DNA of 36,444 bases from Acetobacteraceae bacterium (GCA_003137135.1 PLFB01000232.1:26373-62816), one strand, 5' to 3'; numbered from the stretch's first letter, positions 18,263 through 27,033 are shown. The notes: generated by a model not told the origin, from the sequence alone. Translations and numbers: made by a program.

Positions 18263-18634
18263 TTACGATAAACGGCTGGCGTGGTAGGTGCTTTGTTGCC
18301 ATCCTCCTGAGACCTTCAACCAGACTTGCGTTACCACGGCTTGCAACTCCAGGACGGCGCCGCTGTCGCGGATGCGCATGGTCTGATTGAGCTTGCCGGT
18401 GACGACGGCGGTATCGCCAAACAGCCTGATCTGAAGTTCCGGGCGCTCGATCTTCAAAAAATCGAGTTTTTCGCGCACGCTCGCCAGGTAGGATGCCTTG
18501 CTGTCCACCAGCCCGTTGGCGTGAATATGCACGAGATCGTCAGCCAGCAGGCCGGCGAGCTTGTCACAATCTCCGGCTAACAGCGACGCGATGCGCGCGT
18601 CTTCGGCGCCGCGGATTTCGGCTTCTTCATTCAT
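18263..18634 (-). CDS. NTF2-like (DUF4440/SnoaL-like) protein
   Basis: MNEEAEIRGAEDARIASLLAGDCDKLAGLLADDLVHIHANGLVDSKASYLASVREKLDFLKIE... Confidence 0.82.
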   Translation of the reverse strand: MNEEAEIRGAEDARIASLLAGDCDKLAGLLADDLVHIHANGLVDSKASYLASVREKLDFLKIERPELQIRLFGDTAVVTGKLNQTMRIRDSGAVLELQAVVTQVWLKVSGGWQQSTYHASRLS

Positions 18635-18713
18635 GGTGGAATTTCCTCCTGATCTGTTGCAGCTGCGTTCGCGCCAAAAATCTACACGAAACGGAATTTG
18701 AGTACCAGCTTCG

Positions 18714-19637
18714 TTATCTCCCGGCGCCGGTTTTCGCGCGCTCCGCGACGGCTTCCTTGATTTGCGTCCGCAGCCATTTGTGCCTGGCGTCGTCCTGATC
18801 GCGCTCATGCCATAGCTGATAGACGACGAGGTCACTTACGGGAAACGGTAGCGCCATGGTCTTGATTTGCGTCATCGATGCGAAGCGCGCCGCCACGCGG
18901 GCCGGCCCCGTCAGGATCAGGTCGGTATCGCTCAGCATGAACAGGGCGGCGGCCAGACTATGCGTGCGCAGCAGGATGTTGCGCTTGATGCCGATGCGCT
19001 TCAACGCGGCGTCAACCAGAGACGGGTAGGGGGCATCCAGCAGTCTGAGCTGGAGATGCCGCGCCGCGGCATAGGTCTCGAGTGTGAGCTCGCCTCTTGC
19101 AAGCGGGCTGGCCGCGTTCACGACGCAGACGAACTTGTCCGCGTATAGTTTCTGACGGATGTAGGGGCCGCTTGCCGCCGGAATCGGGCCGATGACAAAA
19201 TCGACCGTTTCGTTCTGCAGTTGCGCCACGGATAGGCCGAGAAGTGGGACGGCTTCCAGCCGCAGATGAGGCGCCAGCTGAGCTGTCCGGCGCAACAGGT
19301 TTGGCAACAGCAAAAATTCCTCGGTATCCAGCATCGCCAGACGGATGGCGCCCGACCAGTCTTTTAGTTCCAGGGCCGGCGGGGCCAGTGCCGAGCCGAG
19401 ATTCGAGAGCGCCTCATGCAGGGGTGCCACCAGCGCCGCGGCGCGCGCGGTGGGGCGCAGGCCGCCGGCCGTGTGGACAAATAACGGGTCGTTGAAATAT
19501 GTGCGAAGCCGCCCCAGGGCGCGGCTGATGCCGGGCTGGCTGATGCCGATTTTTTTGGCGGCCCGGGTCGCGTTCAGTTCGGTGCCGAGCGCATCCAGAA
19601 CCATCAGAAGATTCAAGTCGAGCCCTTTCAAATTCAT
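18714..19637 (-). CDS. LysR family transcriptional regulator
   Basis: N-terminal HTH LDLNLLMVLDALGTELNATRAAKKIGISQPGISRALGRLRTYFNDPLFVHTAGGLRPTARA. Start could also be 19646. Confidence 0.92.
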   Translation of the reverse strand: MNLKGLDLNLLMVLDALGTELNATRAAKKIGISQPGISRALGRLRTYFNDPLFVHTAGGLRPTARAAALVAPLHEALSNLGSALAPPALELKDWSGAIRLAMLDTEEFLLLPNLLRRTAQLAPHLRLEAVPLLGLSVAQLQNETVDFVIGPIPAASGPYIRQKLYADKFVCVVNAASPLARGELTLETYAAARHLQLRLLDAPYPSLVDAALKRIGIKRNILLRTHSLAAALFMLSDTDLILTGPARVAARFASMTQIKTMALPFPVSDLVVYQLWHERDQDDARHKWLRTQIKEAVAERAKTGAGR

Positions 19638-19712
19638 CTGACCCATCGCGTTGACCCGTATCCCATCTCGCAATCGCGCGCGGATCGCCATCCCGCGCAA
19701 AAATGCGGAACT

Positions 19713-19729
19713 GATATAAATATTATATC
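19713..19729. promoter_or_regulatory. LysR-type operator candidate GATATAA-ATA-TTATATC
   Basis: 7-3-7 interrupted palindrome fitting T-N11-A, located in the LysR/FAD monooxygenase divergent intergenic region. Confidence 0.55.
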
Positions 19730-19973
19730 CGTTTTGCATTATAGACTGGGGCGCCGCGCTGGTAAATGGTTTTTACAAAAAACCGAGAGACGATGCGCCA
19801 GGAACGCCATGATCATTAAACACCCTTATGTTTCATATGCATATTGTCTGTCCGCCGAATTACGAAATCCGTTTGCCGAATTTTGGGTCGACGGTATTGG
19901 GTTTATGTAGGCCGTGCGTGATGTGATGGCCGGGCAAAAACGATCGATGAAAACAGCCGAAGGATTTGAGTAA

Positions 19974-21608
19974 GTGTCGATCCGAACAGCAGAAATTCTG
20001 ATTATCGGCGCCGGTCCCATTGGGTTGACGCTCGCCCTCGATCTCGGGCTGCGGGGCATCGAGGTCATGCTGGTCGATAGCAAGGCGGACCTCCTGCGGC
20101 TGCCGAAAATGGAGCGGAGCAATCCCCGGACCATGGAGATTTTCCGCCGGCTCGGCATCGCTGACGAGATCCGGGCGGCGGGCTATCCGGCCGATGTGCC
20201 GATGGATGTCTGTATCGTGACGTCGATGGCCGAACCGCCTCTGCTGCACCAAAAATATCCTTCGGTGGCGGAGACGCGCGCCAGAATCGCGGCGTGTCAT
20301 GACGGCACCATGCCGCGGGAGCCGTATCAGCTGATCTCGCAATACACGCTCGAGCCGATCCTGCTGGCGCGCGTCAAAACGCTGCCCAACGTGACCCTGC
20401 GGTTCCAAACGGAATTTGTAAGTCTGACGCAGGATGAGAATCAGGTGACGGTGACGCTCCGCAATCTCGCGGATGATGAACTCGAGGTGATGCGGGTACC
20501 CTACGTGGCGGCGTGCGATGGCGCGTCCAGCCCCGTGCGCAAGGAACTCGGCATCAAAATGGCGGGCGCCGCGCAGCTGGGCGCGGTCACGAACGTGTTC
20601 TTCCGGTGCGAAGATCTGTTTGAAAAGGCAACGGTCCCGCCGGGGCGGCATTATTGCTTCGCCGGTCTGGGCGCCGGCGGTGGCGCCGCGGGGACCTTGA
20701 TCGTGCAGGACGACCGCAAGCATTTTGCCTACCACACCGTGACGCCGCCGACGGGAGATCTGGCGCAGGAAATCCGGCGGCTCACCGGCCTGGATATCCA
20801 GCCGGAAATTTTGCACGCCGGCACCTGGGTGCAGCACATGCTGGTCGCCGAACGCCACAGCTTGGGGCGGGTTTTTCTGGCCGGCGACGCCAATCATATC
20901 TACATTCCCGCCGGCGGGCTGGGGATGAATACCGGCATCGGCGATGCGATCAATCTCGGCTGGAAACTGGCGGCGGTGCTGCGGGGTTCTGGCGGCCCCG
21001 GGTTGCTGGAGAGTTATCATGACGAGCGCGGCGCGGTCGCGCGGCGCAATATCGCGGCGGTGGCCCATGCGGTCGATGGCGTCAGGCAATGGCGCGGGAT
21101 GCCGATCACCAATGAGATCCGCCTCGATACGGAGGCGGGCCGGGCGATGCGGGAATCGTTTACGCGAACAGCCGAGCCTTTGAACCGGCGGGTCTATGAA
21201 ATGCATGGGGCGGATCTTGGTTATCGCTATGTCTCGGCCGTGATCTGCGATGAGCCGGGTGAGCCGCCGGAAGATGACAGCTACCGCTACCAGCCGAGCA
21301 CGTGGCCGGGGGCGCATCTGCCGCATGTCTGGCTAGAGCCGGGTGTTGGTTTATTTGACGTCCTGGGACTGGGTTATACTTTGCTCCGGCTCGGCGATCA
21401 CGCTGCGGACACCGCGCCGCTGGCGGCAGTTTTCGCGGAGCGGGAAATTCCGCTTAAAATTCTTGAAATCGACAGCGCCGAGATTCGGGAAGTTTATCAA
21501 AGAGATCTTGTCCTTGTCCGGCCCGACCTGCATGTTGCCTGGCGGGGCGATGAACTGCCGAGCGATGTCACCGCGCTGGCCGCGCGCGTGACGGGGCATG
21601 TTCCGTAG
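19974..21608 (+). CDS. FAD-dependent monooxygenase (aromatic hydroxylase / PheA-TfdB-like)
   Basis: GTG start; AEILIIGAGPIGLTLALDLGLRGIEVMLVD (Rossmann), VAACDGASSPVR, VFLAGDANHIYIPAGGLGMNTGIGDAINLGWKLAAVLRG. Confidence 0.92.
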   Translation: MSIRTAEILIIGAGPIGLTLALDLGLRGIEVMLVDSKADLLRLPKMERSNPRTMEIFRRLGIADEIRAAGYPADVPMDVCIVTSMAEPPLLHQKYPSVAETRARIAACHDGTMPREPYQLISQYTLEPILLARVKTLPNVTLRFQTEFVSLTQDENQVTVTLRNLADDELEVMRVPYVAACDGASSPVRKELGIKMAGAAQLGAVTNVFFRCEDLFEKATVPPGRHYCFAGLGAGGGAAGTLIVQDDRKHFAYHTVTPPTGDLAQEIRRLTGLDIQPEILHAGTWVQHMLVAERHSLGRVFLAGDANHIYIPAGGLGMNTGIGDAINLGWKLAAVLRGSGGPGLLESYHDERGAVARRNIAAVAHAVDGVRQWRGMPITNEIRLDTEAGRAMRESFTRTAEPLNRRVYEMHGADLGYRYVSAVICDEPGEPPEDDSYRYQPSTWPGAHLPHVWLEPGVGLFDVLGLGYTLLRLGDHAADTAPLAAVFAEREIPLKILEIDSAEIREVYQRDLVLVRPDLHVAWRGDELPSDVTALAARVTGHVP

Positions 21609-21647
21609 AAGGTGCAGCAAAACCCGGCCAAACATCGGAGTCCACCC

Positions 21648-21944
21648 ATGACCGCCCAGGTGATTTTTTTTGTCGAGACTATCATTGACGCTGACCGTTT
21701 GCATGCGTATCAAATAGCCGCGCGTCCGACGCTGGAAGAAGCGGGCGGCCGGGTGAGCGTGGCTTACGGCAAGCAGGAGGTTGTCGAAGGCGCACCGCTC
21801 GCCGGGGTCGTGGTGCTTGAATTTCCAACCTACGAGGCGGCGCACGCCTGGTATCACTCGCCCGGCTATACCAAGGCGGCGGAGATCCGCAAAACCGGTG
21901 GCGCCGTCTGCCACGCCGTGATTGTGCAAGGCAGGGCCGCGTAA
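21648..21944 (+). CDS. DUF1330 family protein
   Basis: MTAQVIFFVETIIDADRLHAYQIAARPTLEEAGGRVSVAYGKQEVVEGAPLAGVVVLEFPTYEAAHAWYHSPGYTKAAEIR. Confidence 0.82.
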   Translation: MTAQVIFFVETIIDADRLHAYQIAARPTLEEAGGRVSVAYGKQEVVEGAPLAGVVVLEFPTYEAAHAWYHSPGYTKAAEIRKTGGAVCHAVIVQGRAA

Positions 21945-21986
21945 GGAGTCCAAGCTTCGTCATGCATCCAAAAGCAGAAGTTTTTT

Positions 21987-22012
21987 GGTTAGTTTTTTTC
22001 AAAAAAGTAACC
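21987..22012. repeat. A/T palindrome GGTTAGTTTTTTTCAAAAAAGTAACC, opposite orientation to the 18229 copy
   Basis: Preceded by AAGTTTTTT, the reverse complement of the AAAAAACTT that follows the 18229 copy. Confidence 0.6.
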
Positions 22013-22053
22013 GCTTAACGGCCTGATCAAACGCCCGGAGGAGGAAGCGCGCC

Positions 22054-23376
22054 ATGCTAGATATGCCCATCGAGAAGGATAGTTTCAGCGAGTATGTCAG
22101 CGTTGACCGCGGCCGGCAGCGCTTCCGGGTGGACCGCACGGCGTATTCCAGCGCCGAGGTTTTTGAGCGCGAGCGCCGCACCGTGTTCGCGCGCTGCTGG
22201 CTTTATCTCGGCCATGGCTCGGAAATTGCCAAGCCCGGCGATTTTGTGGCGCGCGCGGTCGGCGGCCGTGACCTGATTTTTGTGCGCGACCGGGAGGGGC
22301 AGGCGCGGGCTTTGTTCAACGCCTGCACGCATCGCGGCTCGACCTTGTGCCGCGATGCCGCCGGCAGCGCGCGGGTTTTTACCTGCCCGTATCACGGCTG
22401 GGTTTTCGGCCTGGATGGCGCGCTGCGCGACACCGCCTCGAAGGGCGGCTACGGGCCGGCATTCAATGCGGACGGGCTGTACAATCTGGTGCCGGTGCCC
22501 CGGCTGGAAGTGTTTCGCGATTTCTACTTCATCAATTACAATCCGGCGGCGATTCCGCTGGTCGATTATCTGGCCGGCGCCGGCGACTATCTGGCGATGA
22601 TCGCCGACCAGTCGGCGGTGGGGCTCGAGGTGATCGCGGGCGCGCAATCCTTCAGTTGCTACGGCAACTGGAAGCTGCTGATCGAGAACAGTTATGACGC
22701 CTATCATGGCCCCTCGCTGCACCAGAGCTATTTTGAATTTTTGGATAACCGCACCGCCTCGACCAATTCGGCCGCCACGCAATCGGGCTTTGGCCGCGGG
22801 CTTGGCAATGGCCATGGCGTGTTCGAGATCAGGCTGAATTCCGGCCGCCCGGTGGCGCAATGGATCCCGGCCTTCGGCGAGGCGGCCAAGCCCTTGATCG
22901 AGGCGGTGAACGCCGAACTGACCGGCCGGCTGGGGGCGGAGCGGGCCGAGCGCGTCGGCCAGCGCCAGCGCAATACCATCATCTTTCCCAACCTGGTGAT
23001 GAACGACAACCTCGCGGTCTCGATCCGCTCGGTCTATCCGCAGAGCCCGACGCGCATGGATGTGAAAGTGTGGGCGGTGGGCCCGGCCGATGAGGATCCG
23101 CACATCCGCAAGATCCGTCTGGATAATTATCTGACCTTCGTGGGCCCGGCTGGGTTTGCCACACCCGACGATATCGAGGCGTTCGAATTGTGCCAGCGCG
23201 GCAATGACCATGGCGCGCCCGGGCGCTGGAGTGATCTGTCCAAGGGCATGACCGCTGATGAAGAGTTTTTGCACGCGCAAGGGGATTTTATGGACGAGGC
23301 GCAGATGCGCTCCTGGTGGGCGCAGTGGGATCGTCTGATCGCCGGCAAGGACCGGCTCAGCATGGGGGAGAGTTGA
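22054..23376 (+). CDS. Rieske non-heme iron oxygenase alpha subunit, system 2
   Basis: CTHRGSTLCRDAAGSARVFTCPYHGW and ENSYDAYHGPSLHQSY; RBS GGAGGAGG. Confidence 0.93.
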   Translation: MLDMPIEKDSFSEYVSVDRGRQRFRVDRTAYSSAEVFERERRTVFARCWLYLGHGSEIAKPGDFVARAVGGRDLIFVRDREGQARALFNACTHRGSTLCRDAAGSARVFTCPYHGWVFGLDGALRDTASKGGYGPAFNADGLYNLVPVPRLEVFRDFYFINYNPAAIPLVDYLAGAGDYLAMIADQSAVGLEVIAGAQSFSCYGNWKLLIENSYDAYHGPSLHQSYFEFLDNRTASTNSAATQSGFGRGLGNGHGVFEIRLNSGRPVAQWIPAFGEAAKPLIEAVNAELTGRLGAERAERVGQRQRNTIIFPNLVMNDNLAVSIRSVYPQSPTRMDVKVWAVGPADEDPHIRKIRLDNYLTFVGPAGFATPDDIEAFELCQRGNDHGAPGRWSDLSKGMTADEEFLHAQGDFMDEAQMRSWWAQWDRLIAGKDRLSMGES

Positions 23377-23377
23377 G

Positions 23378-23902
23378 ATGAGCGCCGCGCTGAATCACGA
23401 CGAGGCCCGCGCCGTCAGCCTGGCCGAGCGCGCCGAGATCGAGGATTTTCTCTACCATGAGGCAGCACTGCTGGACCGCTGGGACCTGGCGGGCTGGGAC
23501 GCGCTGTTCAGCGAGGACGGGCGCTATGAAATCGCGCCGATCAGTCTGGGCGCGCAGGACCAGCTCGACCCGGCCAAAGTGCTGTTTCTGGTCGCCGACG
23601 AGCGCGGCCGCATCACGCAGCGGACCATCCGGCTGATGAAAAAGAGCGCGCATGCGGAATATCCGCATTCGCGCACACGCCACCTGGTCAGCAACGTCCG
23701 CAGCCGCGCCGAGGGCGAGCTGTTTCTCGTCAACTCGACCTTCGTGGTGTACCGCATCCGGCGCGAGGAACTGATGACCTATATGGGCGAGAATTTTCAC
23801 ACGCTGCGCCGCGTCGGGGGGGCGCTGCGCATCGTCTCCAAGCGCGCTTGTCTCGACCTGGAAACATTGAAGCCGCAGGGGACCGTCTCGATCATCCTGT
23901 AA
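23378..23902 (+). CDS. Aromatic ring-hydroxylating dioxygenase beta subunit, system 2
   Basis: EIEDFLYHEAALLDRWDLAGWDALFSEDGRYEI...LDLETLKPQGTVSIIL; starts 1 nt after the alpha ORF. Confidence 0.9.
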   Translation: MSAALNHDEARAVSLAERAEIEDFLYHEAALLDRWDLAGWDALFSEDGRYEIAPISLGAQDQLDPAKVLFLVADERGRITQRTIRLMKKSAHAEYPHSRTRHLVSNVRSRAEGELFLVNSTFVVYRIRREELMTYMGENFHTLRRVGGALRIVSKRACLDLETLKPQGTVSIIL

Positions 23903-23938
23903 CAGCATGCGCGCGACAACAAGGAATGGGTAAACCAG

Positions 23939-25177
23939 ATGCTGCAAAGCCAACGTCCAGAGACCGATATCGACTTCACCAAGGTGGCGGAATTCGGCAA
24001 CGATCTGCTGCCGATGCTCAACGATTTGCGCGAGCAGGCGCCGGTGATCTGGAGCAACGCGCTGCAGGCCTGGATGGTGAACCGGCATGAAGATGTAATG
24101 GCGGGGTTCGACAACAAGGTGCCGCTCTCCAACGAGCGTTTCCCGGAGGATTTTTTCGACTGCATTCCCCCGGCCGAACAGGCCGAGCGGATACCGCTGC
24201 TGCGCACCACCGGCGACTGGATCATCGGGATCGACCCGCCGCGGCATACCCATGTCCGCACCCTGGCGCGCAAGGCGTTCAGCAAGAAGGTCGTCGATGA
24301 GATCCGGCCGTATGCGGAGAGCGTGATCGACCGCGTTCTGACCGAGGCGGGCGAACGCGAACAAGTGGATTTTGTCGAGGAGGTCGCGGTGGCGATCACC
24401 GGGCGGGTGATGGCGCGGCTGCTCGGCGTGCCGGAGCGTTATATCAGCCATCTGCGCAGCTGGTCCTGGAATTTGAATGTAGCACTCGGCCCGGCCCGCA
24501 CGCCGGCGGTGCTGGATGCCGCCGAGCAGAGCCTGCGGGAGATGAAGCAAATTCTGCAGGAGGAGATCGCCGAACGCCGGCGCGCGCCGCGCGAGGATTT
24601 TTTGAGTCAGCTGGTGACGGCGCGCGATTCCGGCACCGGCCTGACGGATGAGGAACTGCTCGGCGTTTGCTACGTCACGCTGGTGGCCGGCCATGACACC
24701 ACCGCGCATTCGATGACGCTGGGTTTCAAGGCGGTGGTCGAGCATCCCGAGGCGCGCCGGTACCTGCTGGAGCATCCCGAGCGCATCAACGACTCGGTCG
24801 GCGAGGTGATGCGCTACGTCGCGATGGCGACCATGCAGCCGAAGGTGGCGGCGCAGGATTTTGAGTGGCATGGCCAGCGCATCGCCAAGGGTGAGTACGT
24901 GTTCCTGATGATCGCGGGGGCAAACCGCGATGGCAGCGTGTTCCCGAATCCCGAAGTGTTGGACCTGACCCGTTCGACCGACCGTTCGATGGTGTTCGGC
25001 AGCGGCATCCATCACTGCATCGGCCATTTGCTGGCGAAAATGCAACTCGGCAGCTTTTTCCCGGAGGCGTTTTCGCGCTATCCGGAGCCGAGGATTCTTG
25101 AAACGAAGTTGCGATGGCAGCCTTCGCTCGCCTTCCGCGGGCTCGAGCATCTGGCGGTATGTTTCAAACCCTCCTGA
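23939..25177 (+). CDS. Cytochrome P450
   Basis: I-helix VAGHDTTAHS and heme-binding FGSGIHHCIGHLLAKMQ. Confidence 0.95.
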   Translation: MLQSQRPETDIDFTKVAEFGNDLLPMLNDLREQAPVIWSNALQAWMVNRHEDVMAGFDNKVPLSNERFPEDFFDCIPPAEQAERIPLLRTTGDWIIGIDPPRHTHVRTLARKAFSKKVVDEIRPYAESVIDRVLTEAGEREQVDFVEEVAVAITGRVMARLLGVPERYISHLRSWSWNLNVALGPARTPAVLDAAEQSLREMKQILQEEIAERRRAPREDFLSQLVTARDSGTGLTDEELLGVCYVTLVAGHDTTAHSMTLGFKAVVEHPEARRYLLEHPERINDSVGEVMRYVAMATMQPKVAAQDFEWHGQRIAKGEYVFLMIAGANRDGSVFPNPEVLDLTRSTDRSMVFGSGIHHCIGHLLAKMQLGSFFPEAFSRYPEPRILETKLRWQPSLAFRGLEHLAVCFKPS

Positions 25178-25737
25178 ATCCCGTGCGGCAAATATTCGCC
25201 TTGAGCTTTGGTCTGATCGGCGTGCTGGCGGCCGGCGGCAGCAGCGCCGCGGCGGCCGGCGATGGCGCGGCCGGCGATGGCGCGGCCGGCAATGGCGCGG
25301 CCGGCGATGGCAAGGCGCAAATTTTGCGCATTGAAAAGATCCTGGCGGCAGCACAGAACGCGGCTCAAGTAACGCCCTATCTGGACCCGCATTTCGTCTG
25401 GGATGACGTGGTACCCGGAGAATGGCAGGGCCTGCCGGCCGCGAAAGCCCACCTCGCGGCGGAATACGGCGCGGTCAAGGACCTGCACACGCGGATCGTC
25501 AAAATCGCGGTCGATGCGGATGGCGAGCTGGGCTTTGCCTACAGCATCCAGCGGATCAGCTGGACCGCCGCGGCAACCGGACAGAATGTGGAGTTCATCA
25601 CCCGGCAGACCGATTGCTATCATCGGGTCGGCGCGCGCTGGCTGATCGTTTACCAGCACGTCTCGTTTCCGGTCGATCTGGCCTCCGGCAAGGCCGTCCT
25701 GAACGAGTCGCTCAGCCCGCAATCGGCCGGCTTCTAG
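25159..25737 (+). CDS. Putatively exported NTF2-like (SnoaL/DUF4440) protein with Gly/Ala/Asp tandem-repeat linker
   Basis: Hydrophobic N-terminus MFQTLLNPVRQIFALSFGLIGVLAAGG, repeat GDGAAGDGAAGNGAAGDG, then NTF2-like body. Start overlaps the P450 end by 19 nt. Confidence 0.75.
   Translation: MFQTLLNPVRQIFALSFGLIGVLAAGGSSAAAAGDGAAGDGAAGNGAAGDGKAQILRIEKILAAAQNAAQVTPYLDPHFVWDDVVPGEWQGLPAAKAHLAAEYGAVKDLHTRIVKIAVDADGELGFAYSIQRISWTAAATGQNVEFITRQTDCYHRVGARWLIVYQHVSFPVDLASGKAVLNESLSPQSAGF
25252..25314 (+). repeat. 15-bp in-frame tandem repeat (GATGGCGCGGCCGGC)
   Basis: Units at 25261, 25276 and 25291 (one substitution, AATGGC), with partial units on each side. Confidence 0.85.
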
Positions 25738-25801
25738 TGCTCGCATCGTTAAAAAAATTGCGAAGCGCGCTAACCGAATTTTAGAACCACGGGGGGAAAA
25801 A

Positions 25802-26566
25802 ATGGACTTGCGGCTGCGCGGCAAAAAAGCCCTGGTCACCGGTGGAACCCGCGGCATCGGCCGCGGCATCGCCGATTGCCTGGCGGGCGAGGGCTGTGAC
25901 GTCGCGCTCTGCGCGCGCCACGAAGACGACGTTGTGAGCGCGGTCGCGGCGTTGCGCACCAAGGGCGTGCGGGCCTTTGGCGGCGCCGCCGATGTCAGCG
26001 ACGCCGGCAGCCTGACGGCGTGGATCGATACCTCGATCGCGCAACTGGGCGGCATCGACATTCTGGTGCTCAATGTCAGCGCGCAGTCTCTGGCGCGCGA
26101 CGCGGCGTCCTGGCGCGTGAGTTTCGAGACCGATCTGATGAGCGCGGTGCACGCCATCGAGGCGGCGCTGCCGGCGCTGCGGCGGTCGGACGCCGGGTCG
26201 ATCCTGTTCATCAACAGCATCATGGGCAGCGAGCACCAGGTGATGACCGGCGGCGCCTATAGCGGCATGAAGGCCGCACTGCACAGCTACGCGAAGGGGC
26301 TCGCGATCGACCTGGCGGCGCAGGGCATCCGGGTCAATACGCTGACACCCGGTGCGATCGATTTCGAAGGCAGCACCTGGCATCGCGCGCGCGGCGCCGG
26401 CGTCGGCCTGGTTGACCAGGTGATGGCCCAGCAGCCGATGGGACGCATGGGCACACCCGAGGAGATCGGCTGCGCCGCCGCGTTTCTCGTCAGCCCGGTC
26501 GCGAGTTTTATCTGCGGCGCCAACCTCGTGGTCGATGGCGCCAGCACGCGCCGCGTGCAGTTCTAG
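25802..26566 (+). CDS. SDR family oxidoreductase
   Basis: ALVTGGTRGIGRGIADCLAGEG, NSIMGSEHQVMTGGAYSGMKAAL, GTPEEIGCAAAFLVSPVASFICGANLVVDGA. Confidence 0.92.
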   Translation: MDLRLRGKKALVTGGTRGIGRGIADCLAGEGCDVALCARHEDDVVSAVAALRTKGVRAFGGAADVSDAGSLTAWIDTSIAQLGGIDILVLNVSAQSLARDAASWRVSFETDLMSAVHAIEAALPALRRSDAGSILFINSIMGSEHQVMTGGAYSGMKAALHSYAKGLAIDLAAQGIRVNTLTPGAIDFEGSTWHRARGAGVGLVDQVMAQQPMGRMGTPEEIGCAAAFLVSPVASFICGANLVVDGASTRRVQF

Positions 26567-26575
26567 CGGGCGCGC

Positions 26576-26621
26576 GATTTTCAACCATCCGGCTCGATCA
26601 TGGGCGATTTTGTCAACCATC
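26576..26621. repeat. Direct repeat GATTTT(GT)CAACCATC x2
   Basis: 26576-26589 and 26606-26621, in the 467-bp gap before the DUF1302 gene. Confidence 0.6.
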
Positions 26622-26720
26622 ATGACGTATGCTGCGATGCGGCGTGAACCGGGGGACGGGGCGAATCCCGGAGATCGTTCGAGATACGGATAGTCAATAT
26701 AGCATATAATAGGGCTAGCG

Positions 26721-26768
26721 TACTTTATGTGTGCTTTTCGCTTGACGGGCCTTGCCGGCTACTTTATG
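26721..26768. repeat. Direct repeat TACTTTATG x2, next to a TATAAT sequence
   Basis: 26721-26729 and 26760-26768; TATAAT within catataataggg at about 26705-26710. Confidence 0.5.
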
Positions 26769-27033
26769 AAAACGAAAAAGCCGGAGGATGTCCAAAGATC
26801 ATCGGAACAATCAAGAGTCGCGATGTCGCAAATAAGTTGATGACTGCAAGTTTCTATCGTGGGTGTGGGTAATCTCTTTCATGCCTTGGGTTAAGCCGTT
26901 AGCGCGGCGGCGATGGCTGCGGTTTGCCGTGGCTGGGTCCGCTGGTCAGGTCCCGAATGGGACGACGAAGGCCCGCGCTGGATGGTCTCGTACGCGTATC
27001 GATATGGCTCATTCATAAGAATAACGGGAGTTA

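Noticed and set aside
25252-25314. Considered as a CRISPR-like array
   Set aside because: Contiguous 15-bp units without spacers, inside a coding frame.
23357-25354. Minus-strand 665-aa ORF with RHRRPRHCRPRHRRP repeats
   Set aside because: Antisense to the P450 and Rieske beta genes; the peptide repeat is only the reverse reading of the 15-bp tandem repeat.
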